From JAFGTX01 sp942492225 (GTDB lineage Bacteria; Bacillota; Clostridia; Peptostreptococcales; Acidaminobacteraceae): a DNA stretch of 64,000 nucleotides. The position numbers and the translations under genes are program-made. Under the pieces are notes generated by a model. It was given only the letters and a program-made list of their open reading frames with translations. It did not search any database and was not told where the DNA came from. Location: positions 22,018-86,017 of the forward strand of contig CALODS010000007.1 of the NCBI GenBank assembly GCA_942492225.1. Reading direction: 5' to 3'. Of the stretch, positions 41,481 to 50,899 are shown piece by piece (the first letter of the stretch is position 1; each line of letters starts with the position of its first letter).

Positions 41481-42623
41481 TTATCTATCGTATACTGACC
41501 CATCATAAGCAATCATCGCTGATATTGTTCTTTGCTTAGGTGGATATCTCTCTTCAATATCATCAATTAGCTCAACACCAAGGCCTGGACCATCAGGAAT
41601 GTATAAGAACCCTTCTTCAATTTTGAAAGGTTCTTTCATCATATCAGCTTCATTACCTGCATGATAAAATGAAGGAAACTCTTGGATTAAAAGATTAGGA
41701 ATACAGGCGTCTAACTGCAAACATGCAGCCGTAGAAATTGGTCCTAATGGATTATGTGGTGCAATACTAATATAATTTGCTTCCGCTATTGCAGCAATTT
41801 TCTTAGCTGCCGTAATACCACCAACAACGCAAACATCAGGTCTTACATATCTTGCCGCTTTAGAAGAACAAATTGACTGCATTTCTTGAATACTAATAGC
41901 TCTTTCACCCGTTGCAATAGGAATGTTAATTCTGCTTGCTACATCCGCCATTGCTTCAACACTATCTGGTGCAATTGGATCTTCAATAAATAATGGATTG
42001 AACTCTTCTACACCTCTAGAAAATGCAATTGCTTCACTTGGTGTCATACTTCTATGAACTTCAAGACATAAATCAAAGTCATCCCCAACTGCTTGTCTAC
42101 ATACTTTTACCCTATTTACATAATCAGAAATCTTATGTGAGAAAACACCTTCTTCTCTCGTCACAGTATCAACCCTCATACTACCACACATCATTAATCG
42201 TGCTGCTGTAAAACCCAATCCTTTTAATTTTAAGCAGCCTTCAACCATCTTGTCTGGATCTGATTCAAAGACTGGTGCATAAGTTCTAACTTTATCTCTT
42301 GTTTTTCCACCAAGTAATTGGTAAATTGGAACATTGAGCTTTTTACCCAAAATATCCCAGAGTGCAATATCAACTGCAGAAATAGCACTTAATACAACAG
42401 AACCTCTAAAATACATACTTCTATACATATAATTGAAATGATGCTCAATTCTCGTTGGATCTTTTCCAATTAAATAATCTTTCAATTTTTCCATAGCGCC
42501 AGCACATGCGTCTAAATACCCCCACGCGCCCATTTCTCCAAGACCATAAATACCTTCATCCGTTTCAACTTTAACAAATAGATATTTTGATGCTGGGATA
42601 AGTTTTATATCTGTAATAATCAT
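41481..42623 (-). CDS. mandelate racemase/muconate lactonizing-type dehydratase
   Basis: The 380-residue enolase-superfamily protein has the N-terminal cap (residues 1-125) and the barrel with acidic metal ligands in LCLEVHRS, FIEDPIAPD and IATGERAIS, plus a His in SIAPHNPLGPIS. The E-x-H and His pair is nearest to galactonate/mannonate-type dehydratases, not to mandelate racemase with its Lys-x-Lys. It should dehydrate a sugar acid to a 2-keto-3-deoxy acid. Flanked by transporter genes on both sides. Confidence 0.85.
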   Translation of the reverse strand: MIITDIKLIPASKYLFVKVETDEGIYGLGEMGAWGYLDACAGAMEKLKDYLIGKDPTRIEHHFNYMYRSMYFRGSVVLSAISAVDIALWDILGKKLNVPIYQLLGGKTRDKVRTYAPVFESDPDKMVEGCLKLKGLGFTAARLMMCGSMRVDTVTREEGVFSHKISDYVNRVKVCRQAVGDDFDLCLEVHRSMTPSEAIAFSRGVEEFNPLFIEDPIAPDSVEAMADVASRINIPIATGERAISIQEMQSICSSKAARYVRPDVCVVGGITAAKKIAAIAEANYISIAPHNPLGPISTAACLQLDACIPNLLIQEFPSFYHAGNEADMMKEPFKIEEGFLYIPDGPGLGVELIDDIEERYPPKQRTISAMIAYDGSVYDR

Positions 42624-42659
42624 TTTGCTTAACTCCTTTTATGTTAATTGCTTTCTAGA

Positions 42660-43931
42660 CTAATAAAATGGGAACATTACTGGTAAGAAGAATATAGCCA
42701 TTAAGGATACAACAATAGTAAGTGGTAGTCCTGCTTTAAAATAGTCTTCAAGTTTATAGCCACCAGGTCCCATAATAATTGCTTGAGCTGGAGCAGCCAT
42801 TGGTGTCAAAATTGATGTACAACCTGCAATTAGTACACCCATTACTAAGGCTCTAGGGTCAATACCTATTTTAGCGCCTGCTGCTGATACAAGTGGAACA
42901 AAAATCATAATTGTAGCAATATTCGACATAACTTGCGTCAATAATAATGGTACTAAGAAAAACACTGCCATAATTAAATATGGGTTTGTAGAATTTCCTA
43001 ACATCATAATCATTTTATCTGCAACAACATCACCAGCACCTGTAATTTTTATTGCGTTTGATAGTGTTAATACCCCTGCAAATAAGAAAATTGTAGGCAT
43101 ATGAATTGATGCTAAGGCTTCCTTTTCAGATAAAATACCGAAAATCACAAGTGCCATTGCACCAAAACATGCAAGCGCATACATTTGAATCCCTAGTTGT
43201 TTTGAGAAAAGAATTGAAATGATTGTTGCTAAAACAATTGTAATGGCAATTTTTTCTTTTGATCCTGATAAAGTATGACTTGTATTATGAGCAAAATTAT
43301 CATCAAAATCTTCATTAGGAATATCCGGTAATAGTCTCCAACAAATAACAGCTGCATAAAATATTGCTAAGATGAAAAAAGGTAATCTTGCTAATGTAAA
43401 TGACCAGATTGTAAATGGTACCGTACCACCCGCTTTGATCATAATGTCACTAAAGGCCATATTACTTGCCCCTTGACCTAAAAATGTCATTCCAGTTGCA
43501 ATATTTGCTACAACCATTGCTGGGTATAATAATTTACTTCTACTAATGTTAATTTCATTTGCGATACCAACTAATAGCGGTAACATAATTGCTGCTGTTG
43601 CAGTTGAACTCGTTAGAATTGCTAATAGTCCTGCTGTAATACTCGCAATCATAATAAGCATTTTCGGTTTATCTTTATAACTCACTACAAGATTTTGTAC
43701 TCTTGTTAAAATGCTTGTTTTCGTTAATCCTGCTCCAATAACAAACATTGCAGTAAACATAATGACATTTTTGTTAATAAATCCTGAAAAAGCATCTTGA
43801 ATTGGTAAAATACCCGTCATAATAAATGAAAAAATAATGCCTGTTGATATTACTGAAAAAGGTAACTTCCCAGATAAAAATGCGACAATCGTACAAGCTA
43901 ATATTATAAGTGTTATAGTTAATGGCTCCAT
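42660..43931 (-). CDS. SLC13/DASS-family anion transporter
   Basis: The 423-residue protein has about eleven membrane segments. Its NITATG-like turns (TSSTATAAIMLPLLVGIANE and SNIATIMIFVPLVSAAGAKI) mark the SLC13/divalent anion:Na+ symporters that move dicarboxylates or sulfate. It is the first gene of the operon behind the LysR-site promoter, with GGGGG before the ATG. It may import a dicarboxylate or sugar acid. Confidence 0.83.
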   Translation of the reverse strand: MEPLTITLIILACTIVAFLSGKLPFSVISTGIIFSFIMTGILPIQDAFSGFINKNVIMFTAMFVIGAGLTKTSILTRVQNLVVSYKDKPKMLIMIASITAGLLAILTSSTATAAIMLPLLVGIANEINISRSKLLYPAMVVANIATGMTFLGQGASNMAFSDIMIKAGGTVPFTIWSFTLARLPFFILAIFYAAVICWRLLPDIPNEDFDDNFAHNTSHTLSGSKEKIAITIVLATIISILFSKQLGIQMYALACFGAMALVIFGILSEKEALASIHMPTIFLFAGVLTLSNAIKITGAGDVVADKMIMMLGNSTNPYLIMAVFFLVPLLLTQVMSNIATIMIFVPLVSAAGAKIGIDPRALVMGVLIAGCTSILTPMAAPAQAIIMGPGGYKLEDYFKAGLPLTIVVSLMAIFFLPVMFPFY

Positions 43932-44005
43932 GTGATCCCCCTTTAAATAGTGATAACGTTTTCATATTCCTTACTAATTTAATACCGCGCAGTATTCTTA
44001 GTTCA

Positions 44006-44033
44006 ATTATATAGTCGCTAAAATCAATTACAA
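44006..44033 (-). promoter_or_regulatory. promoter of the SLC13-first operon
   Basis: TTGTAA (44028-44033) and TATAAT (44006-44011) are 16 bases apart; the weak -35 suits activator control. Confidence 0.7.
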
Positions 44034-44054
44034 GGTTCTTTATTTCTTTTTAAA

Positions 44055-44070
44055 TCAACTTATAGGTTGA
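44055..44070. promoter_or_regulatory. candidate LysR-type operator
   Basis: The site TCAACTTATAGGTTGA is a near-perfect palindrome with the T-N11-A form of LysR sites. It is centred about 63 bases upstream of the expected transcription start, the usual place for such activators. Confidence 0.7.
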
Positions 44071-44082
44071 CTTGGGAGAATG

Positions 44083-44112
44083 AAAAAATCAGCCTAAGTA
44101 ATAGACTGATTT
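44083..44112 (-). terminator. terminator of the LysR gene
   Basis: On the minus strand AATCAGTCTA and TTAGGCTGATT pair around TTAC, followed by TTTTTT. Confidence 0.8.
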
Positions 44113-44127
44113 GTCAGTGTTCATAAT

Positions 44128-45039
44128 TTATTTTGTGAAGTGATTTTTACATATATCAAAAAATAAAGCTACATATCTCGAAGGAGAATAGTCTGTTTTA
44201 TGAATAATTGAAATATCTCTTTTTATTGGATGACTACCAAAAGATAAGAGTTCAACTTGATCCTTATAATCGTCAGATTTAGCGGGCTGGTCATAAGCTA
44301 TTGTTACACCAAAATTATTAGCGACACTCAATAAGGTTAACTCAGTGGTGTGAACCTGCATACTAATCTTAGGTGACATGTCATTATCCTGGAAAACTGT
44401 ATCCATGACCCTACGCGGTTCCTGATCTTCATATAAGCCAACAAAAGTTTCACTTTTAAGTTGCTTTATATCAATCCAAGGATATTTAAACCCTTTCTTA
44501 TAGATAGCACTTTTAATCACTTGATGACCTTTTGGAACAACAACTACTATTTCGATTTCAGATACTTTGCTATAAACAAAGCCTTCATCCTTCTTATGAT
44601 GGGAAGTCAATGCAAAATCAATAAGTCCATCTTCAACCATCTTCAACAAATTTGTTGAGTAGGTTGATTCCAAAACAATATCAATAGCTTCGTAGACTTT
44701 TTTAAATTCAGGAATGATGGATGAAAATATAGCCTTTGACTGCATCAACTGGAAACCAAAATGCATAATACCAATTTTATCTTCTGCAATACTTTCTAGT
44801 TCACGGTTCATACTATTCTGCATATGAATAATTTTCTTAGCCCAATCCACATATTTTTCACCGGCATAGGTTAATTTAAACTTCTTGCCAGACCGATCAA
44901 ATAGTTTTACCCCTAGCTCTTTTTCTTTAGTAATAATATACTTGCTCAAAGCTGATGGTGTTATATAAAGTTTTTGAGCCGCCTTATTAATATTGCCATA
45001 TTCTGCGACTTTAATAATATATTCAAGATTTTTTTTCAT
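44128..45039 (-). CDS. LysR-type transcriptional regulator
   Basis: The 303-residue regulator has the N-terminal winged helix (IIKVAEYGNINKAAQKLYIT ... SALSKYIITKEKELGVKLFD) and a substrate-binding domain (GIMHFGFQLMQSKAIF onwards). It is transcribed in the same direction as the SLC13 operon, with its terminator in between, and probably binds the palindrome at 44055-44070. The effector is likely an organic acid carried by the transporters. It begins 13 bases after the EFR1 gene stop. Confidence 0.9.
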   Translation of the reverse strand: MKKNLEYIIKVAEYGNINKAAQKLYITPSALSKYIITKEKELGVKLFDRSGKKFKLTYAGEKYVDWAKKIIHMQNSMNRELESIAEDKIGIMHFGFQLMQSKAIFSSIIPEFKKVYEAIDIVLESTYSTNLLKMVEDGLIDFALTSHHKKDEGFVYSKVSEIEIVVVVPKGHQVIKSAIYKKGFKYPWIDIKQLKSETFVGLYEDQEPRRVMDTVFQDNDMSPKISMQVHTTELTLLSVANNFGVTIAYDQPAKSDDYKDQVELLSFGSHPIKRDISIIHKTDYSPSRYVALFFDICKNHFTK

Positions 45040-45052
45040 TTATTTCCTCACA

Positions 45053-45865
45053 TTAAGAATTATATTTCTCTAAAAACGCCTCTTCTTTCATACGATAAAA
45101 TTTATCGTTTAACAATAATGATGGACTACGCCCCTTATGAAGGGAAAGCGCCCCCATGGGACAATGATGAATACACCTATAGCAATTCACACATTTGGAC
45201 CTATCAAATTCAGGATAGCCATCAGAATTAATTGAATACGCTAATAGATTACAATTCCTAACACATCGACCACATTGACTACACTTATCTTTAATTAAGT
45301 TGATTTTAAAAGTATACCTTTGTCCAAAAAATGCATTGGGATAATTTATGATACTATAAATTTTAGTTGACGGTAATTTTCCTACTAAACGCTTATTTTC
45401 TATGCCCTCACTAAAGTCGCATACATCTCTTTTAAGTTTATTAGTAAGCCTCTTATCAAAGTCAAATAATATTTTTAGTGGCGCTGCTATCAAAACACCA
45501 TCTGTGGCAATACATTTATAGGAACGCGTCATTAGCGGAATTATTCCTTTTGTAAAACATATTTTGCTAATGGTCCTCAAGGTATTTGCCGAATACCAGC
45601 CACATGTTGTAAAAATAAATGCAGGCTTCTTTTGGCTTATAGGTCCAATGCTATCAAAGTAGTTTACGATATCATAAGATGGTTGTGAATGAAATGTTGG
45701 AAAGCCAATGACATATGCGTCATAAGTATTAAAGTCTAACGCCTCTGGAACTGATTCAATAGCATATAGATCACACTCATTCTTCTTAACTAAGTGATTA
45801 TAAATTAAGGTTGAAAGTAACTTTGTATTACCAACCCCAGAATGATAAATAATTAAAACTTTCAC
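45053..45865 (-). CDS. EFR1-type flavodoxin/ferredoxin fusion
   Basis: The 270-residue protein joins an N-terminal flavodoxin-like domain (KVLIIYHSGVGNTKLL, FMN loop) to a C-terminal double 4Fe-4S ferredoxin (CSQCGRCVRNC and CVNCYRCIHHCPMG). This is the EFR1 family, common in anaerobes and presumed to carry electrons. It starts with GTG and overlaps the stop of the isochorismatase gene by four bases, showing translational coupling. Confidence 0.9.
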   Translation of the reverse strand: MKVLIIYHSGVGNTKLLSTLIYNHLVKKNECDLYAIESVPEALDFNTYDAYVIGFPTFHSQPSYDIVNYFDSIGPISQKKPAFIFTTCGWYSANTLRTISKICFTKGIIPLMTRSYKCIATDGVLIAAPLKILFDFDKRLTNKLKRDVCDFSEGIENKRLVGKLPSTKIYSIINYPNAFFGQRYTFKINLIKDKCSQCGRCVRNCNLLAYSINSDGYPEFDRSKCVNCYRCIHHCPMGALSLHKGRSPSLLLNDKFYRMKEEAFLEKYNS

Positions 45866-47187
45866 TTGTTCACCAAGACCTTAAGTAGTGGAGACTTGTC
45901 GTCACACTTGATAAGCCTGAAATACAAGCTACGCAAAAAGTTTTTAATGTTCAATTGCATGGCATAGTTTTGCATAGGCTCTTCATATGCAGCAAGCGCA
46001 TCAAATGACTTAATCCAGTCGATTAAGTCCTCTTCACCTAAAATATTTCGTCCCATTATACTCATAACAGCAGTTACTAATCGCTCATCTTCTTGGTGCT
46101 TATAGGTGTAGGCACCAGTAGCAACTTTAAATCTAATCATCTCTAATAGTTGATCAAAGGCTTCTTTACTCAGTACACTACACATTGCAAGTTCATCGAG
46201 CGTATCCGCCGTATGGGCTGCTGAATGGGCCCAGCCATAGTCTTCTACATAGCCTCTCAAGTCCTTTTCTAGTTTGCAGTAGTCCACAACTTTGCTAAAT
46301 AGCTCTTTTATTTCTTGAGGACTAAAGACCGCTTTTTCTCTATGTCGATATAAGGCCGATGCCACAATCAATATTGAAAAAGTACGGGTGTAAATAGCTA
46401 AGTCATCCTCTTCATTTATCTTATAGAAAAGGTGGTTTTCATCCATCACACTTGTAATAAGATTTTTCAGCTGTTGGTCATTTATTTGATGACTAGAAAT
46501 AAGCTGACTCAATGTTGAGTAGATTAAATCATCTCTTAGTTCTGGATCTAGACTCCCTATATTATTAAGCATTGACCCTATTAATAAGTCAAGATTATTT
46601 TCACTTGATAGTTTGTAATCATTTTCCGCTATTACTTTTAGTTGGTATTTTAAAGTAATCGTTGAAAACCGCTTTAGTGTCTCTTCCATACCTTCTACAA
46701 GGGCAAATCTATTCTTGAAAATCATATGATTATAATACTTATAAAGTTCTTGACCTGTAAACAGCTCATTGTCATAAGTGGTGTTGGTCATCTCTGGAAT
46801 AACAATATCAAAGCCATATTCAAAAGCCACTTTAATAGTTGTATCAATACAATATTCCGTTTGCATACCAGTAAGAATCAGTCTTTCAATTTCTTTTTCC
46901 TTTAAGTAGCTTTGTAAGCCAGTCTGTCTAAAAGCTGAATTGAAATGCTTGGTAAAAATAGGTTCTCCAGTAAGGGGTGCAATCTCATGGTATATTTGCC
47001 AGCCCTCACTATCTTCTTCAAGAATACTGCCAGCCTCACCAATATGTTGAACATAAATAACTTCTATATTATTTGATCTGGCTTGTTCTATAAGGTGTTT
47101 AATATTCTTGATTACTTGGTCACATGCATAAGGACCTTCCTTAACCATTGCTTCTTGTACATCTATAACGACTAATGCTGTTTTCAT
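45862..47187 (-). CDS. isochorismatase-like hydrolase fused to DUF2785
   Basis: Residues 1-185 form an isochorismatase-type cysteine hydrolase: Asp in VVIDVQEAM, and the nucleophile Cys in ILTGMQTEYCIDTTI (about residue 118). Residues from about 190 on match DUF2785: ALYRHREKAVFSPQEIKEL and YVEDYGWAHSAAHTADTLDE. The fusion seems uncommon; both domains look complete, so this is not a frameshift artefact. The start is a strong GGAGGG-ATG and overlaps the SDR gene by 47 bases. The substrate is unknown. Confidence 0.85.
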   Translation of the reverse strand: MKTALVVIDVQEAMVKEGPYACDQVIKNIKHLIEQARSNNIEVIYVQHIGEAGSILEEDSEGWQIYHEIAPLTGEPIFTKHFNSAFRQTGLQSYLKEKEIERLILTGMQTEYCIDTTIKVAFEYGFDIVIPEMTNTTYDNELFTGQELYKYYNHMIFKNRFALVEGMEETLKRFSTITLKYQLKVIAENDYKLSSENNLDLLIGSMLNNIGSLDPELRDDLIYSTLSQLISSHQINDQQLKNLITSVMDENHLFYKINEEDDLAIYTRTFSILIVASALYRHREKAVFSPQEIKELFSKVVDYCKLEKDLRGYVEDYGWAHSAAHTADTLDELAMCSVLSKEAFDQLLEMIRFKVATGAYTYKHQEDERLVTAVMSIMGRNILGEEDLIDWIKSFDALAAYEEPMQNYAMQLNIKNFLRSLYFRLIKCDDKSPLLKVLVNK

Positions 47188-48016
47188 CTTGTCTTCCCTC
47201 CAACAGTCTATTCAAATAATCAATCACATCAGAAGTTGAAAATCTAAAAGTTTCTGGAAACTCATTACTTCTATGACTCAAAAGCAAGAAAATCCCGGTT
47301 TCATCAAAAGACTCTTTGATACAAAGCTTTTTATCAGTCATTTTACTAATGAGTTGCATATAAAAATCTTTATGAGTAACACTGTCACATGATCCGAAAT
47401 GAACTCTGTTATTAACACCCTTTTCTATAAGGTAGACTATTTGTCTAGATAATTCAATATCTGTAATCGTATTAATCTCTAACTTTGGATATAAGACAAT
47501 TTCTGTATTTTCTTTAATAGCCTCAATCAATTCTTTCACTCTTCTAGAGTTTCGACCCCAGACTTGAGGTAGTCGCATAATGCAAAGCTGATCTCCTAAA
47601 ATATTAGTTAAGGTTTTTTCACACTCACACTTGAATAGGCCATAGTCGGTTTTTGCGTTAAGCAAATCCTCTTCATAGTGGGCTCTACTAAAATCATTGT
47701 CAAAAACATTTGCAGTTGAACAATAGTAAAGAGAACCACCCGTCCTTTTTAAATAGTCTGCCATAAAAACATGAAGGTCCATCTGCTTATTGAAATCACC
47801 TCTTAAAGAAGAAACTATAATATGTGGTTTTACGCTAGTAATAATCTCTGTAATATCCGATAAATCCTCAATATCCAATTTATAAGCCTTGCGATCATTT
47901 GAATGTTTATTGTTAAAATATGTACTATATACTTCAAAGCTTTCACTTGTTTTAAGGTCTTTAACAAGCGCTTGTCCAACAAGTCCACTAGCACCAACTA
48001 CAAGTACTTTTTTCAT
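47141..48016 (-). CDS. SDR/RmlD-like nucleotide-sugar oxidoreductase
   Basis: The 291-residue protein opens with KVLVVGASGLVGQALVKDL, the NAD(P) loop of extended short-chain dehydrogenases. The active-site region LYYCSTANVFDNDF is in place of the usual Ser...YxxxK with YGLFKCECEK. RmlD-type dTDP-sugar reductases look similar. The last 15 codons overlap the following gene. It is the first gene of the SDR-isochorismatase-EFR1 operon. Confidence 0.82.
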   Translation of the reverse strand: MKKVLVVGASGLVGQALVKDLKTSESFEVYSTYFNNKHSNDRKAYKLDIEDLSDITEIITSVKPHIIVSSLRGDFNKQMDLHVFMADYLKRTGGSLYYCSTANVFDNDFSRAHYEEDLLNAKTDYGLFKCECEKTLTNILGDQLCIMRLPQVWGRNSRRVKELIEAIKENTEIVLYPKLEINTITDIELSRQIVYLIEKGVNNRVHFGSCDSVTHKDFYMQLISKMTDKKLCIKESFDETGIFLLLSHRSNEFPETFRFSTSDVIDYLNRLLEGRQDENSISRYRCTRSNG

Positions 48017-48018
48017 GA

Positions 48019-48441
48019 TTAACGACTCCTTTTGGAAATGGGATGGTCTGGCTTTAACTCAAGTAGATCCCACTTGTTACCGTACAAGTCTTCAAATACT
48101 GCAACCCTTCCATAGTCAGCTTCTTTTGGGTCCCGCACAAAGTTTATGCCTTTAGCGACCATATCATTGTAGTCTCTCCAAAAATCATCCGTATTTAAGA
48201 ATAAGAAGACTCTGCCACCTGCCTGATTACCGATAAAAGGTCTCTGCTCATCCTTAGATGCTTTGGCCAGTAGAAGTGCTGTCCCTTTTGAACCCGGCGG
48301 TGCAACAACAACCCACCTCTTATCTTGTTCAGCTTGATATGTATCTTCGATTAACTCAAAATTCAATTTCTCCGTATAAAATGCTATTGCTTCATCGTAA
48401 TCATCGACTACTAAAGCTATATGTACAATTGACTGAATCAT
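48019..48441 (-). CDS. VOC family protein (glyoxalase/bleomycin-resistance fold)
   Basis: The 140-residue protein has the two-repeat VOC fold: SIVHIALVVDDYDEAIAFYT, GRVFLFLNTDDFWRDYNDMV and FEDLYGNKWDLLELKPD. The conserved metal positions are His (VHIAL) and Glu (LLELKP). The IS copy 2 sits 24 bases upstream of its start, just before the ribosome site, so its native promoter has been displaced. Substrate unknown. Confidence 0.88.
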   Translation of the reverse strand: MIQSIVHIALVVDDYDEAIAFYTEKLNFELIEDTYQAEQDKRWVVVAPPGSKGTALLLAKASKDEQRPFIGNQAGGRVFLFLNTDDFWRDYNDMVAKGINFVRDPKEADYGRVAVFEDLYGNKWDLLELKPDHPISKRSR

Positions 48442-48482
48442 CTTATAGTCCTCCTTAAATCTATTGGAATGTCAACAGTAAA

Positions 48483-49277
48483 TCAGACAACTTTCTTAAG
48501 GTGTAAAAATTTGTAAGCACTTGGTGATAAGTATCCCAGTGATGAATGAATTCGATGGTTATTGTACCAGTTTACGTAGTCGCTTAATTCCAACTGTAAC
48601 TTACTTAAAGACTCAAAGTTATTTGGATATACAAATTCAGTTTTAAATATTTTAAATGTGGCTTCAGCAACTGCATTATCATATGGACACCCCTTTTTGC
48701 TAAGAGAACGATTGATATCAAAAGTGTCCATTATTCCATTAATGGTGTTATTTTTGAATTCATTCCCTCTGTCTGTGTGAAATATTGAGATGTCATTTAA
48801 GTTATGTCTAATTCTTGAAAATGCTTGGTATACAAGAAGTGCATCTTTGTGTTCTCCTGCGCTATAGCCAATGATTTCACGGTTAAATAAATCTAAAATT
48901 AAGCATACATAATGCCATTTTCCATTTACTCTAACATAGGTTAAGTCACTTACTACAACTTCTAAATGGTCGCGATTATTAAACTCGCGATTAACAATAT
49001 TTGTTGTTTTTGACTCGTTTACAGGTGTTTTATGAACTTTGTATTTTGATATTGTGTAAGTTGATACTAGGCCATTCTTCTTCATAATCCGCCCAATTCG
49101 TCGCCTAGAAACGCGTTTTCCTTCGGTAAGCAATGCTTTCCTTATTTTGCGCGTTCCATAATGACGCCGATTTGCTTTGAAAATACGAATGACATCTTCG
49201 GTAAAAGGATCTACCGATTCAATTTGTTTCGCTTCGTAATAAAATGTACTTCTTGATATATTTAGGACGCGGCACAT
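48483..49277 (-). CDS. IS3 transposase OrfB (intact)
   Basis: The 264-residue integrase-core protein carries the complete DDE set: Asp in VVSDLTYVRVNG, Asp in IFHTDRGNEFKNN and the Glu in AEATFKIFKTEFVY. It begins MCRVLNISRSTFYYEAKQIE. The upstream in-frame stretch reaches the orfA stop, so it may be made as an OrfAB fusion by -1 frameshifting. In this copy, orfA is broken. Confidence 0.9.
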   Translation of the reverse strand: MCRVLNISRSTFYYEAKQIESVDPFTEDVIRIFKANRRHYGTRKIRKALLTEGKRVSRRRIGRIMKKNGLVSTYTISKYKVHKTPVNESKTTNIVNREFNNRDHLEVVVSDLTYVRVNGKWHYVCLILDLFNREIIGYSAGEHKDALLVYQAFSRIRHNLNDISIFHTDRGNEFKNNTINGIMDTFDINRSLSKKGCPYDNAVAEATFKIFKTEFVYPNNFESLSKLQLELSDYVNWYNNHRIHSSLGYLSPSAYKFLHLKKVV

Positions 49278-49318
49278 TGCTGATATAGAGTATTTGCCTT
49301 CATTTGATTTGATGACTT

Positions 49319-49604
49319 TTACTTTCGTCCCATTATCAGCGCCGCTTGCTTTAAAATATCATTTTCCATACGTAAACGTTTTAATTCCTTTTGAGCTTCA
49401 ATAAGCTCATTTTCAACATCAGAGCGGTTATCCTTCTCTTTTAAATGAACCAGTAGATTGATGCTGAGATATCCAGCGATTAAGTCTTGAAGGGGATAAA
49501 TCATACTCTTTTATAAGCTGCGATTTAGTTTTACCGTTTAGATATAATTGTACTATTTGGTTTTTGAATTCATCTGTGAATTCTCTTCTTGGTCTTCGTG
49601 ACAT
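49319..49604 (-). pseudogene. IS3 transposase OrfA, frameshifted
   Basis: The same OrfA as in copy 1 is interrupted by an extra T in the run at 49439-49442 (four T here, three in copy 1). The upstream half (helix-turn-helix) and the zipper half are in different frames. Confidence 0.88.
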
Positions 49605-49732
49605 AATAGAATCTCCTTTGATTATAGATTTTATTGTACTTGACCTTAAGAAAACTGTCCAACTAAGTGTAGCCTATCTATAGTTTATATATCCAGAATA
49701 TGTCTTAGTTGTTCTTTACTTATTCTTATCGC

Positions 49733-50089
49733 TTAACTTAAATGGAGTTGATCCCTGTGTACCCACCCAAATAAATCTTGATGCTTGACCATTGCAAAGC
49801 TATCGTAAACCTTGACTAACTTGACTTCATCCCCCACTTTTAAATTAAAGAATTGATTTACATAGTCCATCACAAGTTGATGTTTACCATCGATTGTTTC
49901 TATGAATTCATTTAATACGGTGAAGGGTTTTTTTTGACTTGAGATGTATACATTTTGACAGTATTTTACCCTGCTGAAGCAACTCTATTTCTCTATGAGG
50001 CCATTTGACCAGAAGAGGCGCTTCTTCGTCAAAGGTGTGTTCCTTTACTATTTGTTTGACTGTTTCAAAACGATCTATTTGTTGATAGC
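49733..50089 (-). pseudogene. displaced C-terminal part of the metallophosphatase
   Basis: Two adjoining frames without start codons encode a plausible continuation of the metallophosphatase: FSYQQIDRFETVKQIVKEHT ... LLVKWPHREIELLQQGKI, then after an A8 run PFTVLNEFIETIDGKHQLVM ... FGWVHRDQLHLS. A missing G near 50088 and an extra A near 49927 would give one protein of about 372 residues. Either a decayed gene or indel errors. Confidence 0.6.
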
Positions 50090-50848
50090 TAAAGCCCTAA
50101 AAAATCGTCCATCATTTTTCTCGATAATCAGGGCATTCAGTTCGCCTGTTAGCCTTACCCCTAATCCACCATCAATGCTGATTATATGCTTCTCATCATT
50201 AAAATATGGTACATTACTCAACTTGTCCTCTCTTAATATACAAGCAGGAAAATGTCCTACAACGACGTGTTGTTTTTGAACGCTTGCAAGTTCATTATAA
50301 AAATCAAATTTCAAAAAATCTGTTTCACTCTCTTTAATTGATAGGTGTTCTTCATAGCCACCATGTACAAACAAGAAGTCATCCATCTTTAAAATAATTG
50401 GCAAAGAACGCAATGCTTCTAACTCTTCTTTTCTTGACTCCAATAGATAATTTCTTAATTCATCGCCCTCATGACAGGTCATTATATTAAAGTCATCTTC
50501 TTTTGCCCATTCACGCCATATCGTTTGAAAGGGCTCTGTTTTAATATAATCTAAGAGTTCTGTTACATTATCATTTTCCCTAATGGGCCGTTCCATAAAA
50601 GACTCGTGATTGCCTTTTAAAACGTAGGTGTGCGCTCTTCTTTTTAACGACATGACAAAATCAAAGGTTTCGATGATTTTAGGTCCTTTATTAAGAAAAT
50701 CCCCTAATATTATCAAGTAGTCCTCGTCTTCTTTTAATGCTATTTTACCCAGTAACGCTTTCAAATGATCCACATGTCCATGAATATCACTGATGACAAC
50801 AATTTTATAGTTATCTGTTTTATCGATATGTATAATTTTATCCTTCAA
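50075..50848 (-). CDS. metallophosphoesterase (PPP-type phosphatase)
   Basis: The 257-residue frame carries the complete metallophosphatase core: VVISDIHGHVDHLKAL, ILGDFLNKGP, VLKGNHESFMERP and VVGHFPACILR, and another metal His in SIDGGLGVRLTGE. It is likely a serine/threonine or small-molecule phosphatase in the cytoplasm. The stop at 50075 interrupts a longer protein (see 49733-50089), but the catalytic domain is intact, so a truncated active enzyme is possible. Confidence 0.8.
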   Translation of the reverse strand: MKDKIIHIDKTDNYKIVVISDIHGHVDHLKALLGKIALKEDEDYLIILGDFLNKGPKIIETFDFVMSLKRRAHTYVLKGNHESFMERPIRENDNVTELLDYIKTEPFQTIWREWAKEDDFNIMTCHEGDELRNYLLESRKEELEALRSLPIILKMDDFLFVHGGYEEHLSIKESETDFLKFDFYNELASVQKQHVVVGHFPACILREDKLSNVPYFNDEKHIISIDGGLGVRLTGELNALIIEKNDGRFFRALAINK

Positions 50849-50899
50849 TTGGCCTCCTAAAAGTTTTAGTCTTTACTATTTTATCATAATGACTTCAAC

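Larger units (their letters stand above)
48465..49677 (-). mobile_element. IS3-family insertion sequence, copy 2
   Basis: This copy matches 34277-35489 with two substitutions and two one-base indels noticed. Its ends show the same inverted repeats, and CTA appears on both sides, compatible with a 3-bp target duplication. Unlike copy 1, orfB is intact and orfA is broken. It inserted just upstream of the VOC gene. Confidence 0.9.
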
